The notes: generated by a model not told the origin, from the sequence alone. DNA of 64,000 nucleotides from Dyella_B sp035503745 (GCF_035503745.1 NZ_DATJTC010000025.1:1-64000), one strand, 5' to 3'. Positions 1-10,050 are shown, numbered from the stretch's first letter. A program made the numbers and translations.

Positions 1-85
1 CTTCCAGCAGCAGGGCGAAGGTGGTGTCCTTGGCGATCTTGATGCTGCCGATGGGATCCATCAGCACGGCGACCGAGCGGGGCAT
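1..85 (-). CDS. gshB: Glutathione synthetase, N-terminal fragment
   Basis: Only the first 28 codons lie in the window; the gene runs off the left edge. The peptide begins MPRSVAVLMDPIGSIKIAKD and continues TTFALLLE. This matches the start of ATP-grasp glutathione synthetase, where E. coli GshB has a VMDPIANINIKKDSSFAMLLE-like segment. The enzyme joins gamma-glutamylcysteine and glycine in the cytoplasm. gshB divergent from a pilG-led cluster is a known arrangement in pseudomonads and relatives, which supports the call. The start codon is the ATG whose complement is at 83-85. Confidence 0.85.
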   Translation of the reverse strand, partial: MPRSVAVLMDPIGSIKIAKDTTFALLLE

Positions 86-266
86 GGCGGTTCCGTTGGC
101 GAGTGGGGCGTGCATGTTCGCCGAGGTGGTCGGAGGCCACAAGGGTCCGCAGGCGCAATTGGGCAGCGCAGGGACACTGGTTTGTCAGAAGGTGCCGCGG
201 TGGGTCTTCTTTCACATTTGTGTTCGCGGTTTTGGTGATAAGCCCCCCCGCCACAACGTTTTTTCC

Positions 267-295
267 TTGACGGAAGACCGCTCAGGCAGTAAACA
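267..295 (+). promoter_or_regulatory. Putative sigma70 promoter for the pilG operon
   Basis: TTGACG at 267-272 and TAAACA at 290-295 are separated by exactly 17 bases, a good housekeeping-type promoter. Transcription would start near 302 and leave a leader of about 135 nt before pilG. The gap between gshB and pilG (86-436) holds no convincing gene; the two overlapping reading frames there have no recognisable protein features. Confidence 0.5.
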
Positions 296-436
296 GCAAC
301 GACGGAGTGCCCGACGTAGATCGGACACCGAAGAGAAAGGTTGAGCAGGAATTTTTCATCCGCGTCCGGTGCGTGGCCCATTTGCTGCTTATCGGATGAC
401 GTACCTGAGCCTGGGGCAGGCAGCAGGGGGGGTTAA

Positions 437-838
437 GTGAACTTGAATGTAGCTACGAACGGCCTGGCTGGTCTGAAGGTCATGGTGATCGATGACTCCA
501 AGACCATCCGCCGCACGGCGGAAACCTTGCTTAAGAAGGAAGGCTGCGACGTGCTCACCGCCGTCGATGGCTTCGAGGCGCTGGCCAAGATTTCCGACCA
601 GAAACCGTCGATCATCTTCGTGGACATCATGATGCCGCGGCTGGACGGTTATCAGACCTGCGCGCTGATCAAGAACAACCCGCAATTCCGAGCCACGCCG
701 GTGATCATGCTGAGCTCGAAGGACGGTCTGTTCGACAAAGCGCGCGGCCGCATCGTCGGCGCCGAGCAATATCTCACCAAGCCGTTCACGCGCGATGAAC
801 TGCTCGGTGCCATTCATCGCCATGTCAGCACGGTTTAA
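437..838 (+). CDS. pilG: Twitching motility response regulator PilG (CheY-like)
   Basis: A 133-residue stand-alone receiver domain. The acidic pair is D19/D20, the phospho-acceptor is D63 in FVDIMMP, and the conserved lysine is K115 in YLTKPF. Length and sequence match PilG, which receives phosphate from the ChpA kinase and promotes type IV pilus extension. The start is GTG at 437, behind a G-rich Shine-Dalgarno (about 424-432). It is the first gene of a run of seven in the order pilG-pilH-pilI-pilJ-chpA-chpB-chpC. No DNA-binding domain is present, so it acts by protein contact in the cytoplasm. Confidence 0.95.
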   Translation: MNLNVATNGLAGLKVMVIDDSKTIRRTAETLLKKEGCDVLTAVDGFEALAKISDQKPSIIFVDIMMPRLDGYQTCALIKNNPQFRATPVIMLSSKDGLFDKARGRIVGAEQYLTKPFTRDELLGAIHRHVSTV

Positions 839-870
839 AACCAGTGACTGCAGCATCTAAAGGGGGCGCT

Positions 871-1242
871 GTGGCCAATATTTTGATCATCGACGATTCG
901 CCGACCGACGTGCGCGTGTTCACCACGCTGCTCGAGCGCGCCGGCCATCGCGTCGATGCCGTAAACAACGCCGAAGATGGCATCGAGCGGGTGCGCGCCA
1001 CCCAGCCCGACCTTGTCATCATGGACGTCATCATGCCGGGCATGAACGGGTTCCAGGCCACGCGTACGCTTACGCGCGACCCGGCCACCGCGAACGTGCC
1101 GATCGTGATCATCACCACCAAGTCGATGGAAACCGACCGGGTGTGGGGCATGCGCCAGGGTGCCAAGGCGTTCATCACCAAACCGGTGAACGAGAAGGAG
1201 CTGCTGGCATGCATCGACGAGCTTTTGCCCAACGCGGCGTGA
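871..1242 (+). CDS. pilH: Twitching motility response regulator PilH (CheY-like)
   Basis: A 123-residue single receiver domain beginning VANILIIDDSP. Acidic pair D8/D9, phospho-acceptor D52 (IMDVIMP), conserved lysine K104 (FITKP). The segment TTKSMETDRVWGMRQGA closely follows PilH of pseudomonads (TTKDQETDKVWGKRQGA). PilH opposes or tunes PilG by taking phosphate from ChpA. I chose GTG at 871 because AGGGGG lies six bases upstream and the protein then starts as in known PilH; an in-frame GTG at 844 would add nine residues with no family counterpart. Confidence 0.93.
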   Translation: MANILIIDDSPTDVRVFTTLLERAGHRVDAVNNAEDGIERVRATQPDLVIMDVIMPGMNGFQATRTLTRDPATANVPIVIITTKSMETDRVWGMRQGAKAFITKPVNEKELLACIDELLPNAA

Positions 1243-1249
1243 GGTGAGC

Positions 1250-1795
1250 ATGACAGCGACAGCCGCCCAGACCCCGTTCGAGATCCTCGCCCGCTACGAG
1301 CGGCTTTCCCTCGCGCATGCGTCGGGAACGCAGGAGCGCCTTGAGGCGCCGGGCTTGTGGCGCGGCATCGGCTACCGCGCAGGCGCCCGCCTGTTCGTAA
1401 GCGGTATCGAAGAGATCAACGAACTGCTGGCGGTGCCGGCGCTGACGCCCGTGCCTGGCACCAAGCCATGGCTGCTGGGCGTGGCCAACGTGCGCGGCAA
1501 CCTGATGCCGGTCATCGACATGGCGCGCTTTCTGTTCAGCGAGCGCACCCAGCACACCGAGCGCACACGCCTGCTGGTAGTGCGCCAGGGCGGCGGCAAC
1601 GTCGCCTTGCTGGTGGACGAAGTGTTCGGCCAGCGCACAGTGGACATGGAACAGCGCCGCGAGGCCCAGGCCGAGGACGATCCGCGCCTGACCCGCTTCG
1701 TGGACGATCGCGTGGATGTGGACGGACAGCACCTGGCGCTGTTCAGCATGGGCAAGTTGGTGCGTGCGCCTGATTTCCGTCAGGCGGCGGCCTAA
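1250..1795 (+). CDS. pilI: Chemotaxis coupling protein PilI (CheW-like)
   Basis: A 181-residue CheW-domain protein. It should link the receptor PilJ to the kinase ChpA at the cell pole. The core runs from about residue 35 to 170 and includes the typical stretch GVANVRGNLMPVIDM and the later LLVDEVFG. The start is ATG at 1250, preceded by GAGG at 1241-1244, which overlaps the pilH stop; an in-frame GTG at 1244 is possible but would coincide with that Shine-Dalgarno. Only a few bases separate it from pilH, so co-translation is likely. A second CheW protein (ChpC) closes the operon. Confidence 0.92.
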   Translation: MTATAAQTPFEILARYERLSLAHASGTQERLEAPGLWRGIGYRAGARLFVSGIEEINELLAVPALTPVPGTKPWLLGVANVRGNLMPVIDMARFLFSERTQHTERTRLLVVRQGGGNVALLVDEVFGQRTVDMEQRREAQAEDDPRLTRFVDDRVDVDGQHLALFSMGKLVRAPDFRQAAA

Positions 1796-1887
1796 ACAAG
1801 TACGTGTCGGACCGGCGACGGGAGTGGTCGGGTTCGGCGACAAAGCGACGGTTGATAACCGGGTAGTACACGGGTGAGGTGAATAGA

Positions 1888-3921
1888 ATGAGCACGACAG
1901 GGGGCAACCGCGCGGAGCGAGCGTTTACCGCGCCACTGGTCTTGCTGATAGTGTTTATCGTCTTCGCAGGTGTGGATTTCTTCCTCCTGATCTCGAAGAG
2001 CGGTGAAGACCAGCAGGCGATTGCGTTGACGACGCAGATCCAGGTGCTATCGCAACAGACCGCCAAATACGCGCTGGAAGCGTCCGGCGGCAACCCCGAC
2101 TCGTTCGCCGAGCTCGAGAACGCGCGCGACACGATCGATTCGGCGGTGAACCGCCTGGTCAACGGCGACGCCAAGACGGGCATGAAACCCTACGCGGACA
2201 AGAACCTCACCGCCACCGGCCGCTCCGTGGCCAAGCTGGCCGATGCGTGGAAATCGCTGGACGGGGATATCGGCAAGATTCTTTCCAACAAGCAGGTCGT
2301 GCTCGATTCGACCCAGCATGCCGATGACCTGTCCAAGCAGCTGCCGCTGCTCAACTCCAACATGGAGCAGGTGGTCAACATCCTGCAGCAGCGCAAGGGC
2401 ACCAGCGCGGACGAAATGCTCGGCGCTTCCCGCCAGATGCTGCTGGCCGACCGCGTGACGCGCCGCGTGCAGGAGGTGCTGCAGGGCGGCGAATCCGAAC
2501 AGGCTTCCGCCGACGGCCTCTCGCGCGACTCGCAGAACTACGGCGAAGTGCTCAAGGGCCTGTTGCAAGGCAACCAGGGCATGGGCGTGCAGCAGCTGGG
2601 CGACGCCAATGCGCGCAAGATCCTTTCGCAGATGCAGGGCGACTGGGACAAGCTGAGCGATCCGATCGCCAAGCTCGTCGCGGCGGCCAGCAACATTGCC
2701 GAAGTGAAAAGCGCCGGCAACCAGGCTTCGCTCGATTCGTCCAACGTGCTGCTGCGCGCCAACGACCTGGCCGACCAGATCCGCCTGATGCCGCAGCGCC
2801 GCCTGTTCCCCAATGTGTGGTGGGGCGTGCTGGCCGCCATCGGCGCGGTGTTGTTCGCGGTGGTGCTGATCGTGAGCATCTTCTACGAACAGCGTCGCCG
2901 CGTGCGTGAAAGTACCGAACTCAACCAGCGCAACCAGGAGGCGATCATGCGCCTGCTGGACGAAATGGGTTCGCTCGCCGAAGGCGACCTGACGGTGAAG
3001 ACCACGGTGTCCGAGGACATCACCGGCGCGATCGCCGACTCGGTGAACTACGCTATCGACGAGTTGCGCACCCTGGTGACGACGATCAACGAAACCTCCG
3101 AGCAGGTGTCGTCCTCCGCACAGGAAACGCAGACCACCGCACGCCATCTGGCCGATGCCGCGCAAAACCAGGCGCATCGCATCAGCACGGCAACCACCGC
3201 CATCAACCAGATCGCCAGTTCCATGGACACGGTGTCCAAGAACTCCGCCGAATCGGCCGACGTGGCCGAGCGCTCGGTGCAGATCGCCTCGCACGGTGCC
3301 GAAGTGGTGCGCGAGACGATTTCCGGCATGGACTCCATTCGCGACCAGATCCAGGAAACCTCCAAGCGTATCAAGCGCCTGGGCGAATCCTCCCAGGAAA
3401 TCGGCTCGATCGTGGAACTGATCAACGACATTGCCGAGCAGACCAACATCCTGGCCTTGAACGCCGCCATCCAGGCCGCATCGGCCGGCGAGGCGGGCCG
3501 CGGTTTCGCGGTGGTGGCCGACGAAGTGCAGCGCCTGGCCGAACGCTCGGCCAGCGCCACGAAGCGAATCGAAACGCTGGTGCAGACGATTCAGTCCGAC
3601 ACCAACGAAGCGGTGAACTCGATGGAACAGACCACCGCCGAAGTGGTGGCCGGTGCACGCAAGGCCGAGGACGCCGGCAGCGCACTGGGCGACATCGAAC
3701 GCGTGTCGCACGACCTGTCGGCACTGATTCAAAACATCTCCACCGCCGCGCGCCAGCAATCCATCGCTGCGACGGATATTTCCCAATCCATGAACGCGAT
3801 CCAGGAAATCACTTCGCAGACGTCGCAGGGCGCAAGCCAGACGGCGGAATCGATCGGTTACCTGGCACAGTTGGCAAGCGATCTGCGCCGTTCGGTGGCG
3901 CACTTCAAGCTGCCGGGTTGA
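1888..3921 (+). CDS. pilJ: Type IV pilus methyl-accepting chemotaxis receptor PilJ
   Basis: 677 residues, close to the 682 of P. aeruginosa PilJ. Membrane segments lie at about 13-35 and 310-332 and enclose a periplasmic helical domain of the PilJ type. A cytoplasmic signalling domain follows, with the hairpin tip around residue 517 (EQTNILALNAAIQAASAGEA) and flanking coiled coils. It signals to ChpA through PilI and possibly ChpC, and is thought to report pilus or surface contact. ATG at 1888 is preferred over GTG at 1879 because GAGG at 1876-1879 is then correctly spaced. The methyltransferase PilK that would modify it is not in this operon. Confidence 0.95.
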   Translation: MSTTGGNRAERAFTAPLVLLIVFIVFAGVDFFLLISKSGEDQQAIALTTQIQVLSQQTAKYALEASGGNPDSFAELENARDTIDSAVNRLVNGDAKTGMKPYADKNLTATGRSVAKLADAWKSLDGDIGKILSNKQVVLDSTQHADDLSKQLPLLNSNMEQVVNILQQRKGTSADEMLGASRQMLLADRVTRRVQEVLQGGESEQASADGLSRDSQNYGEVLKGLLQGNQGMGVQQLGDANARKILSQMQGDWDKLSDPIAKLVAAASNIAEVKSAGNQASLDSSNVLLRANDLADQIRLMPQRRLFPNVWWGVLAAIGAVLFAVVLIVSIFYEQRRRVRESTELNQRNQEAIMRLLDEMGSLAEGDLTVKTTVSEDITGAIADSVNYAIDELRTLVTTINETSEQVSSSAQETQTTARHLADAAQNQAHRISTATTAINQIASSMDTVSKNSAESADVAERSVQIASHGAEVVRETISGMDSIRDQIQETSKRIKRLGESSQEIGSIVELINDIAEQTNILALNAAIQAASAGEAGRGFAVVADEVQRLAERSASATKRIETLVQTIQSDTNEAVNSMEQTTAEVVAGARKAEDAGSALGDIERVSHDLSALIQNISTAARQQSIAATDISQSMNAIQEITSQTSQGASQTAESIGYLAQLASDLRRSVAHFKLPG

Positions 3922-3999
3922 CATCGGGCCATAACAAGAGGGCAACCTCGACGGTTGCGTGATGCGAAAAAAAGCAATCGCAGCCGCTGAGGGGGGCGC

Positions 4000-6900
4000 A
4001 TGAGACTTCAAGACCACATCGATTTCACAACCCTGCAGTGGGTCAAGCCGGAGCTTGACGAGACCCTTGCGCTTGCCCGTCAGGCGCTGGAGTCTTACGT
4101 CGACAACCCTGGTGAGCGCGACGTCATGCGCTCGTGCGCGGACAGCCTGCACCAGGTGCAGGGCACCTTGCGCATGGTCGAGCTCTACGGCGCCGCGATG
4201 GTGGCCGAGGAGATGGAAACACTCTCCATCTCGCTGCTCGAAGACCACGTGCGCAATCGCGAGGACGCCTACGCCGCGCTGATGCGCGGCCTGATGCAGT
4301 TGCCCGACTATCTGGAGCGCCTTTCCGGAGGCCACCGCGACGTACCGGTGGTGCTGCTGCCGCTGCTCAACGAACTAAGGGCCAGCCGCGATCAGGAACC
4401 TTTAAGCGAATCGGCGCTGTTTACGCCCAATCTCGATGCGCCGCTGCCGCCGCAGGCACCGGCCGCCGCCAATGCGGCCGATGCGCAGCGCCACAAAGGC
4501 GAGATCGCCGAACTGCGCCTGCGCTTCCAGCAGCAGATGCTGGCCTGGTTCCGCGGCCAAGGTGCCGGCGACCAGCTGCCTGCCATGCGCAAGACCCTCA
4601 GCGCGATCGCCGCACGCTGCGTAACTATCCCGGGCCGCCGCCTGTGGTGGATTGCTGCGGGTGTGCTGGAAGGCCTTGAGCACGGCATGCTGAAAGGCCA
4701 TGCGGGCGAAGTGCGCCAGCTGATCGGCCGGGTCGACCGCAGTATCCGCCAGCTGATCGAGCAGGGCGAAGAAAGCCTGCAGGGCGGCGACGCCGACGAT
4801 CTGGCGCGCAAACTGCTCTACATCGTCGCGCAGTCCAAGCAGCGCAGCCCGCAGATGCTGCAGCTGGCGCAGACCTACAACCTCGATGGCCTGGTGCCTG
4901 ACGCGGGCGAGCTGGAGCACGCGCGCGGTTCGATGAGCGGCCACAACCGCGCCTTGCTCGATTCGGTGGCGCGCGCGCTGAAAGACGACCTGTTGCGCGT
5001 GAAGGAAGCGCTCGATCTGTTCTTGCGCCAGGCCGACGCCGATCCGGCGCAGCTTAGCGCGCAGGCCGAGGTGCTCGAGCGCGTCGGCGATACGCTGGGC
5101 ATGCTGGCGCTCAACGTGCCGCGTCGCGTGATCAACGAACAGCGCCGCGTGCTGGAGGAAATCTCCAACCGCATGCGCAGTCCCGACGAAGAGTCGCTGC
5201 TCGACGTCGCCGGTGCGCTGCTCTACGTCGAAGCTTCGCTCGACGACCACATTGAAAGCCTGGGCGCAGAAAGCGAAGCCACCCCGGAACAACCCTCCTC
5301 GATGCTGCCGCGCAGCGAGGCGCGGCACATTCTGGCCACGCTGATGAACGAGGCGGTGGCCAACACGGGCAGGGTCAAGAACGGCATCGTCGCTTTCGTC
5401 GAGTCGGGCTGGCAGCACGATCAGCTCGATGCGCTGCCGGCGCTGATGGACGAGGTGGCCGGCGCGATGCGCATGCTCTCCTCGCCGCGCCCGGCGCAGA
5501 TCGCCGAAGGCGTGGGTCGCTTCATCGGCAACGAGCTGTGCGTGGATCAGCGCGTGCCAAGCAGCGCGCAGATGGACCAGCTTGCCGACGCACTGGCCGC
5601 GCTGGAGTACTACCTGGAAGCCGCGCGCGAACATCGCGGCGGCCTGGAGCATATTCTCGACGTGGCCGAGCATAGTCTTGGCGGATTGGGCTATTGGCCG
5701 CCGCCGGCGGCCAGGGCGCTGCCCGAGCACGAGCCCGAGGCGCCACGCGATGCGCGCCACGAAGCGCCGGTACCGGTGCTCAACGAGCCGGTCAGCCTGG
5801 CGCACGGCGACGACGCAAGCGGGCTGTTCATCGGCAGCAGCGAAACGCCGGCGCCGCTGGCGCACGATCTCACCGGCCTGCATCTGGTCGAAACCGAACC
5901 CGCCACGGCGTTGTCCGGCGGCGACGAAGGCGACTGGGTCGAAATCGAAGAAGAAATCGAAGAGCGCGTGTCGGCGGCCGACCCGCTGGCGGCCAGTGCC
6001 GGCTTCCAGGTCAGCACCGAAGGCATCGACGACGACATCCGCGAAATCTTCCTGGAAGAAATGCAGGAGGAGATCGACAACCTGCGCCAGGCCCAACAGG
6101 CGTGGCTGGCCGATCCGGCGCAGCTTACCGAGCTCACCCCGATCCGCCGCTCGTTCCACACCTTGAAGGGCTCCGGCCGCTTGGTCGGCGCCGCCGTGCT
6201 GGGCGAATTCTCCTGGCGTGTGGAAAACATGCTCAACCGCGTGCTGGACGGCACCATCCAGCCGCACGAAGGCGTGCAGGCCCTGGTGGGCCACGCCATC
6301 GAGGCACTGCCGCAGTTGCTGGCGATGCTCAAGGATGGCCAGCTGCCCACGGCGCCGCTGAGCGCGATCATGCACGCCGCCGACCAGCTTGCCGCCGGCG
6401 AGCAGGCCACGGTGGAGCAGTTCGCGACCACCGGCAGCACGGAGACGGTGCGCCGTACCGTGCGTCGTCGCGTGCCGCGCATCGATGCGGCCATCGGCTC
6501 GATTCCGGTCGCCACCCACACCGATCATTCCGTCGCCGCCGCGCAACCGGCGGAAGAGCCGCTGGAGCTGTCGTTCGCCGACAGCTTCCACGAGCCGGTG
6601 TTGCCGCCGGTAGACCCCGTACTGCTGGAAATCCTGCGCAGCGAAGTGGCGCAGTACCTGCAGACCATCCGCAACGCCGCGAACTTCGCCGACGGCGAAT
6701 TGCCGGTGGAAGATGGCCTGCTGCGCGCCGTGCATACCTTGCACGGTGCGATCGCGATGGTCGATATTCCGCTGCTGATCCATCTGCTCTCGCCGCTGGA
6801 AAGCCTGCTCAAACGCTTGCGCGCGGCGGGCCAGCCGCTGTCCGTGGAAGGCGTGCGCCTGCTGCGCCAAAGCGCGGACGTGGTGGACGAGGTGATGGCC

Positions 6901-9900
6901 CAGTTCGACACGCCGCATCCGCAATTGCCCGATGCGTCGACGCTGATCGCGCGCCTGTGCGAATTGCGCGATCACCAGCCCGAGCCGCAGATGGCGCACG
7001 TGGTGTTCGAGCGGCGCGAGGTGGAACCCGAACACGTCGAGCACACGCCGCCGTCCGAACACCTCACGTTCGAGCAGCTTCAGCACGACGCCGTTGAAGA
7101 TGGCGCCGACGTCGGCTCTATCGACCAGGCAGCGTCGCACGAAGAACCCGACACCGACGATTTTACCGCCGGACTGCTGGCCGAACTTGCCGGACACGAC
7201 GCGGGCGGCGCACAGGATGCGCATGAAGCGCATCAGGCGCACGAGTCCAGCCGCGAGGAACAGGAATTTGCCGAGTTGCTGGCCAGCCTGGAAGCGCTGG
7301 AGCCGGAGCATTTCTCCGCCGCCACGCAGGAGGAGCCCGCATCGGCGGAGCATCACGTCTCCTTCGTTGCCGCCAACGAGCCCATCGAAGAGCCGGCCGC
7401 ATTGCCGCTGGAAGAACTGACGCAGGAGCTGGCGCACGAACAGGTCCAAGAGCCGGCCGTCAGTGAGGCGCCAACCGAAGACAGCTTGATCGAAGAAACG
7501 CCGATTGAAGCATCTTCGATCGAAGATGCCTCCATGGAAGAGGCGGCGATCGAAGAAACCTCAGCCCAGGCAACGCTCGAGCCGGTGGCGCACGCGCCGC
7601 ACGAAGAGCCTGTCGCGGCCGAGCCCGTGCAGGAGTTCGCCGAAACCGCGCCGATCGGCGAGCTGATGAGCTTTGGCCACATCGATCCGGACTTGCTGGA
7701 AATCTTCAGCGAAGAGGCGCGCGAGATTCTGGACGACGCCGACGGTCTGCTGGCCAGATGGCACGCCGAGCCGACCGAAGTCGAACACATGTCGGGTCTG
7801 CTGCGTGCCCTGCATACGCTCAAGGGCGGCGCGCGCATCGCCGGCCTGACGCCGGTGGGCGATTTGAGCCACGCCATCGAAACCTTGCTGGAGCGCTCGC
7901 AGGGCATCGATCCGCAACGCACCGGTCCGCTGATCGGCATGCTCGAAGTGGCGTTCGACCAGATGCACGGCCTGGTGCAGCGCGTATCGCAGGGCAAGGC
8001 CATCGCCTATCCACGCGCATTGATCGACCGCCTGCTGGGTGGCTCGGACCAGGAGCACGCCGCGGCTGCCCAAGCCGAACAGTCCGTCTACGCCGCACCT
8101 GCATCCGTGGCGGCGCAACCGAGCTCGGCGGTGGAACTGCCGTCGCTGCTGCCGGCTGAAGAGGCGTTGCCGGAAGAAGTCGCGCGCACCTCGCAGGAAC
8201 AGATTCGCGTACGCGCGGATCTGCTCGACAACCTGGTCAATAACGCGGGCGAAGTGGCGATCTACCGTTCGCGCCTGGAGCAGCAGGTTTCGGCCTACCG
8301 CTTCAACCTGGTCGAACTGGAACAGACCGTGTCGCGTCTGCGCGGCCAGCTGCGCATGCTCGAAATCGAAACCGAAGCGCAGATCATCGCGCGCTTCCAG
8401 CGCGAGCACCGCGAAGCGGGCATCGGCGTGTTCGATCCGCTCGAACTGGACCGTTTCTCCCAGTTGCAGCAATACTCGCGCGCGCTGGCCGAATCGGTAT
8501 CGGACTTGGTCTCCATCCAGAGCATGCTGGACGAACTGACCCGCCAGGCCGAAACGCTGCTCATCCAGCAGTCGCGCGTAAGTTCGGAACTGCAGGAGGG
8601 CCTGCTGCGCACGCGCATGCTGCCGTTCGACACGATGGTGCCGAACCTGCGCCGCACGCTGCGCCAGGCCGCTCAGGAAGAAGGCAAGAGCGCCCAGCTA
8701 TACGTGGAAGGCGCGCACGGCGAAATGGACCGCAACCTGCTCGACCGCATCAAGGCGCCGTTCGAGCACATGCTGCGCAACGCCGTGGCGCACGGCATCG
8801 AAGCGCCGGACGACCGTCGCAAGGCCAACAAGCCCCAAGAAGGCTCCGTGCGCATTCGCGTGGCGCGCGAGGCGACCGAGGTGGTCGTGCGCGTGAGCGA
8901 CGATGGTCGCGGCCTGGACCGCGAGGCGATCCGCAACCGCGCCATCGAACGCGGCCTGGTGCGCTCGGAAACGCGCCTGAGCGACGACCAGTTGCTTGCG
9001 TTGATCACCCAGACCGGCTTCTCCACCGCCAGCACCGTCACCCAGCTCGCCGGCCGCGGCGTGGGCATGGACGTGGTGGCCAACGAGATCAAGCAGCTGG
9101 GCGGTTCGCTGGCGATCGAGTCGCATCAGGGGCAGGGCACCACCTTTGTGCTGCGGCTGCCGTTCACCCTCGCGGTGACGCAGGCGATCCTGGTGCGCAT
9201 CGGCGAATCCACCTTCGCCATTCCGATGACGTCGGTGCAGGGTGTCGCACGCATCACGCCGGACGAACTGGCGCGCCGGATGGCCGACGAAAACCCGCTG
9301 TTCGAATACAACGGCGAGGACTTTGGCATCCACGACCTGGCCGAACTGCTCGGCTTGAATGCCGGCCACGTGGGCGATGAAGAACAGCTGCCGTTGCTGC
9401 TGACCCGTTCGGGCGACCTGCGCGCGGCCATTCGCATCGACGCGGTGATCGGCTCGCGCGAAATCGTGGTGAAGTCGGTCGGTCCGCAAGTGAGTTCGGT
9501 GCCGGGCATTCTCGGCGCGACCATCATGGGCGACGGCTCGGTGCTGGTGATTCTTGACCTGGCTCCGCTGGTCCGCCATGGCCTCAGCCGCCGCGAACAG
9601 CGCCTGGCCGAAGGCCTGCAGCATGCGACCACCGCGCCGGTCATCGAGGACGTGCGCACCAAGCCGCTGGTGATGGTGGTGGACGATTCGATCACCATGC
9701 GCAAGGTCACCGGCCGCGTGCTCGAACGCCACGAATACGAAGTGGAAACCGCCAAGGACGGTCTGGACGCGCTGGAGAAATTGCACGAACGCGTCCCCGA
9801 CCTGATGCTGCTGGATATCGAAATGCCGCGCATGGACGGCTTCGAGCTGGCCACGCAGATGAAGGCCGACGCGCGCTTCCGCCACGTGCCGATCATCATG

Positions 9901-10050
9901 ATCACGTCCCGTACCGGCGAAAAACATCGCCAGCGCGCGTTCGACATCGGCGTGGAACGCTACCTCGGCAAGCCCTACCAGGAAGCGGAATTGTTGACGC
10001 AGATCAGCGAAGTCCTCGAGCAGCATGCGGGGGAGCCGGTGAATGAGTGA
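4000..10050 (+). CDS. chpA: Hybrid chemotaxis histidine kinase ChpA (PilL)
   Basis: A 2016-residue CheA-type kinase, shorter than P. aeruginosa ChpA (about 2470). Phosphotransfer-like modules are visible at H51 (LHQVQG, Lys replaced by Gln), H720 (FHTLKGSGR), H912 (VHTLHGA, Lys replaced by His) and H1272 (LHTLKGGAR); only H720 and H1272 keep the full HTLKG signature. Acidic Ala/Glu-rich linkers occupy roughly 1000-1230. Dimerisation helices follow, then an ATPase domain with N-box N1594/H1598, DDGRG at 1634-1638 and GRGVGMD at 1685-1691. A CheW-like domain and a C-terminal receiver (about 1889-2010, acceptor D1939, LLDIEMP) complete it. It phosphorylates PilG/PilH. The stop overlaps the next gene by 8 nt. 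Confidence 0.95.
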   Translation: MRLQDHIDFTTLQWVKPELDETLALARQALESYVDNPGERDVMRSCADSLHQVQGTLRMVELYGAAMVAEEMETLSISLLEDHVRNREDAYAALMRGLMQLPDYLERLSGGHRDVPVVLLPLLNELRASRDQEPLSESALFTPNLDAPLPPQAPAAANAADAQRHKGEIAELRLRFQQQMLAWFRGQGAGDQLPAMRKTLSAIAARCVTIPGRRLWWIAAGVLEGLEHGMLKGHAGEVRQLIGRVDRSIRQLIEQGEESLQGGDADDLARKLLYIVAQSKQRSPQMLQLAQTYNLDGLVPDAGELEHARGSMSGHNRALLDSVARALKDDLLRVKEALDLFLRQADADPAQLSAQAEVLERVGDTLGMLALNVPRRVINEQRRVLEEISNRMRSPDEESLLDVAGALLYVEASLDDHIESLGAESEATPEQPSSMLPRSEARHILATLMNEAVANTGRVKNGIVAFVESGWQHDQLDALPALMDEVAGAMRMLSSPRPAQIAEGVGRFIGNELCVDQRVPSSAQMDQLADALAALEYYLEAAREHRGGLEHILDVAEHSLGGLGYWPPPAARALPEHEPEAPRDARHEAPVPVLNEPVSLAHGDDASGLFIGSSETPAPLAHDLTGLHLVETEPATALSGGDEGDWVEIEEEIEERVSAADPLAASAGFQVSTEGIDDDIREIFLEEMQEEIDNLRQAQQAWLADPAQLTELTPIRRSFHTLKGSGRLVGAAVLGEFSWRVENMLNRVLDGTIQPHEGVQALVGHAIEALPQLLAMLKDGQLPTAPLSAIMHAADQLAAGEQATVEQFATTGSTETVRRTVRRRVPRIDAAIGSIPVATHTDHSVAAAQPAEEPLELSFADSFHEPVLPPVDPVLLEILRSEVAQYLQTIRNAANFADGELPVEDGLLRAVHTLHGAIAMVDIPLLIHLLSPLESLLKRLRAAGQPLSVEGVRLLRQSADVVDEVMAQFDTPHPQLPDASTLIARLCELRDHQPEPQMAHVVFERREVEPEHVEHTPPSEHLTFEQLQHDAVEDGADVGSIDQAASHEEPDTDDFTAGLLAELAGHDAGGAQDAHEAHQAHESSREEQEFAELLASLEALEPEHFSAATQEEPASAEHHVSFVAANEPIEEPAALPLEELTQELAHEQVQEPAVSEAPTEDSLIEETPIEASSIEDASMEEAAIEETSAQATLEPVAHAPHEEPVAAEPVQEFAETAPIGELMSFGHIDPDLLEIFSEEAREILDDADGLLARWHAEPTEVEHMSGLLRALHTLKGGARIAGLTPVGDLSHAIETLLERSQGIDPQRTGPLIGMLEVAFDQMHGLVQRVSQGKAIAYPRALIDRLLGGSDQEHAAAAQAEQSVYAAPASVAAQPSSAVELPSLLPAEEALPEEVARTSQEQIRVRADLLDNLVNNAGEVAIYRSRLEQQVSAYRFNLVELEQTVSRLRGQLRMLEIETEAQIIARFQREHREAGIGVFDPLELDRFSQLQQYSRALAESVSDLVSIQSMLDELTRQAETLLIQQSRVSSELQEGLLRTRMLPFDTMVPNLRRTLRQAAQEEGKSAQLYVEGAHGEMDRNLLDRIKAPFEHMLRNAVAHGIEAPDDRRKANKPQEGSVRIRVAREATEVVVRVSDDGRGLDREAIRNRAIERGLVRSETRLSDDQLLALITQTGFSTASTVTQLAGRGVGMDVVANEIKQLGGSLAIESHQGQGTTFVLRLPFTLAVTQAILVRIGESTFAIPMTSVQGVARITPDELARRMADENPLFEYNGEDFGIHDLAELLGLNAGHVGDEEQLPLLLTRSGDLRAAIRIDAVIGSREIVVKSVGPQVSSVPGILGATIMGDGSVLVILDLAPLVRHGLSRREQRLAEGLQHATTAPVIEDVRTKPLVMVVDDSITMRKVTGRVLERHEYEVETAKDGLDALEKLHERVPDLMLLDIEMPRMDGFELATQMKADARFRHVPIIMITSRTGEKHRQRAFDIGVERYLGKPYQEAELLTQISEVLEQHAGEPVNE

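Noticed and set aside
844..870. GTG at 844 as the start of pilH
   Set aside because: It would add nine non-conserved residues; GTG 871 has AGGGGG at the right distance and the conserved N-terminus.
2047..4335. Long minus-strand open frame (762 codons) opposite pilJ
   Set aside because: It mirrors the codon pattern of pilJ in a high-GC genome; composition is His/Gly/Arg-rich and no motif is present. The same holds for the 1015-codon frame opposite chpA (4402-7449) and the 578-codon frame opposite thrS.
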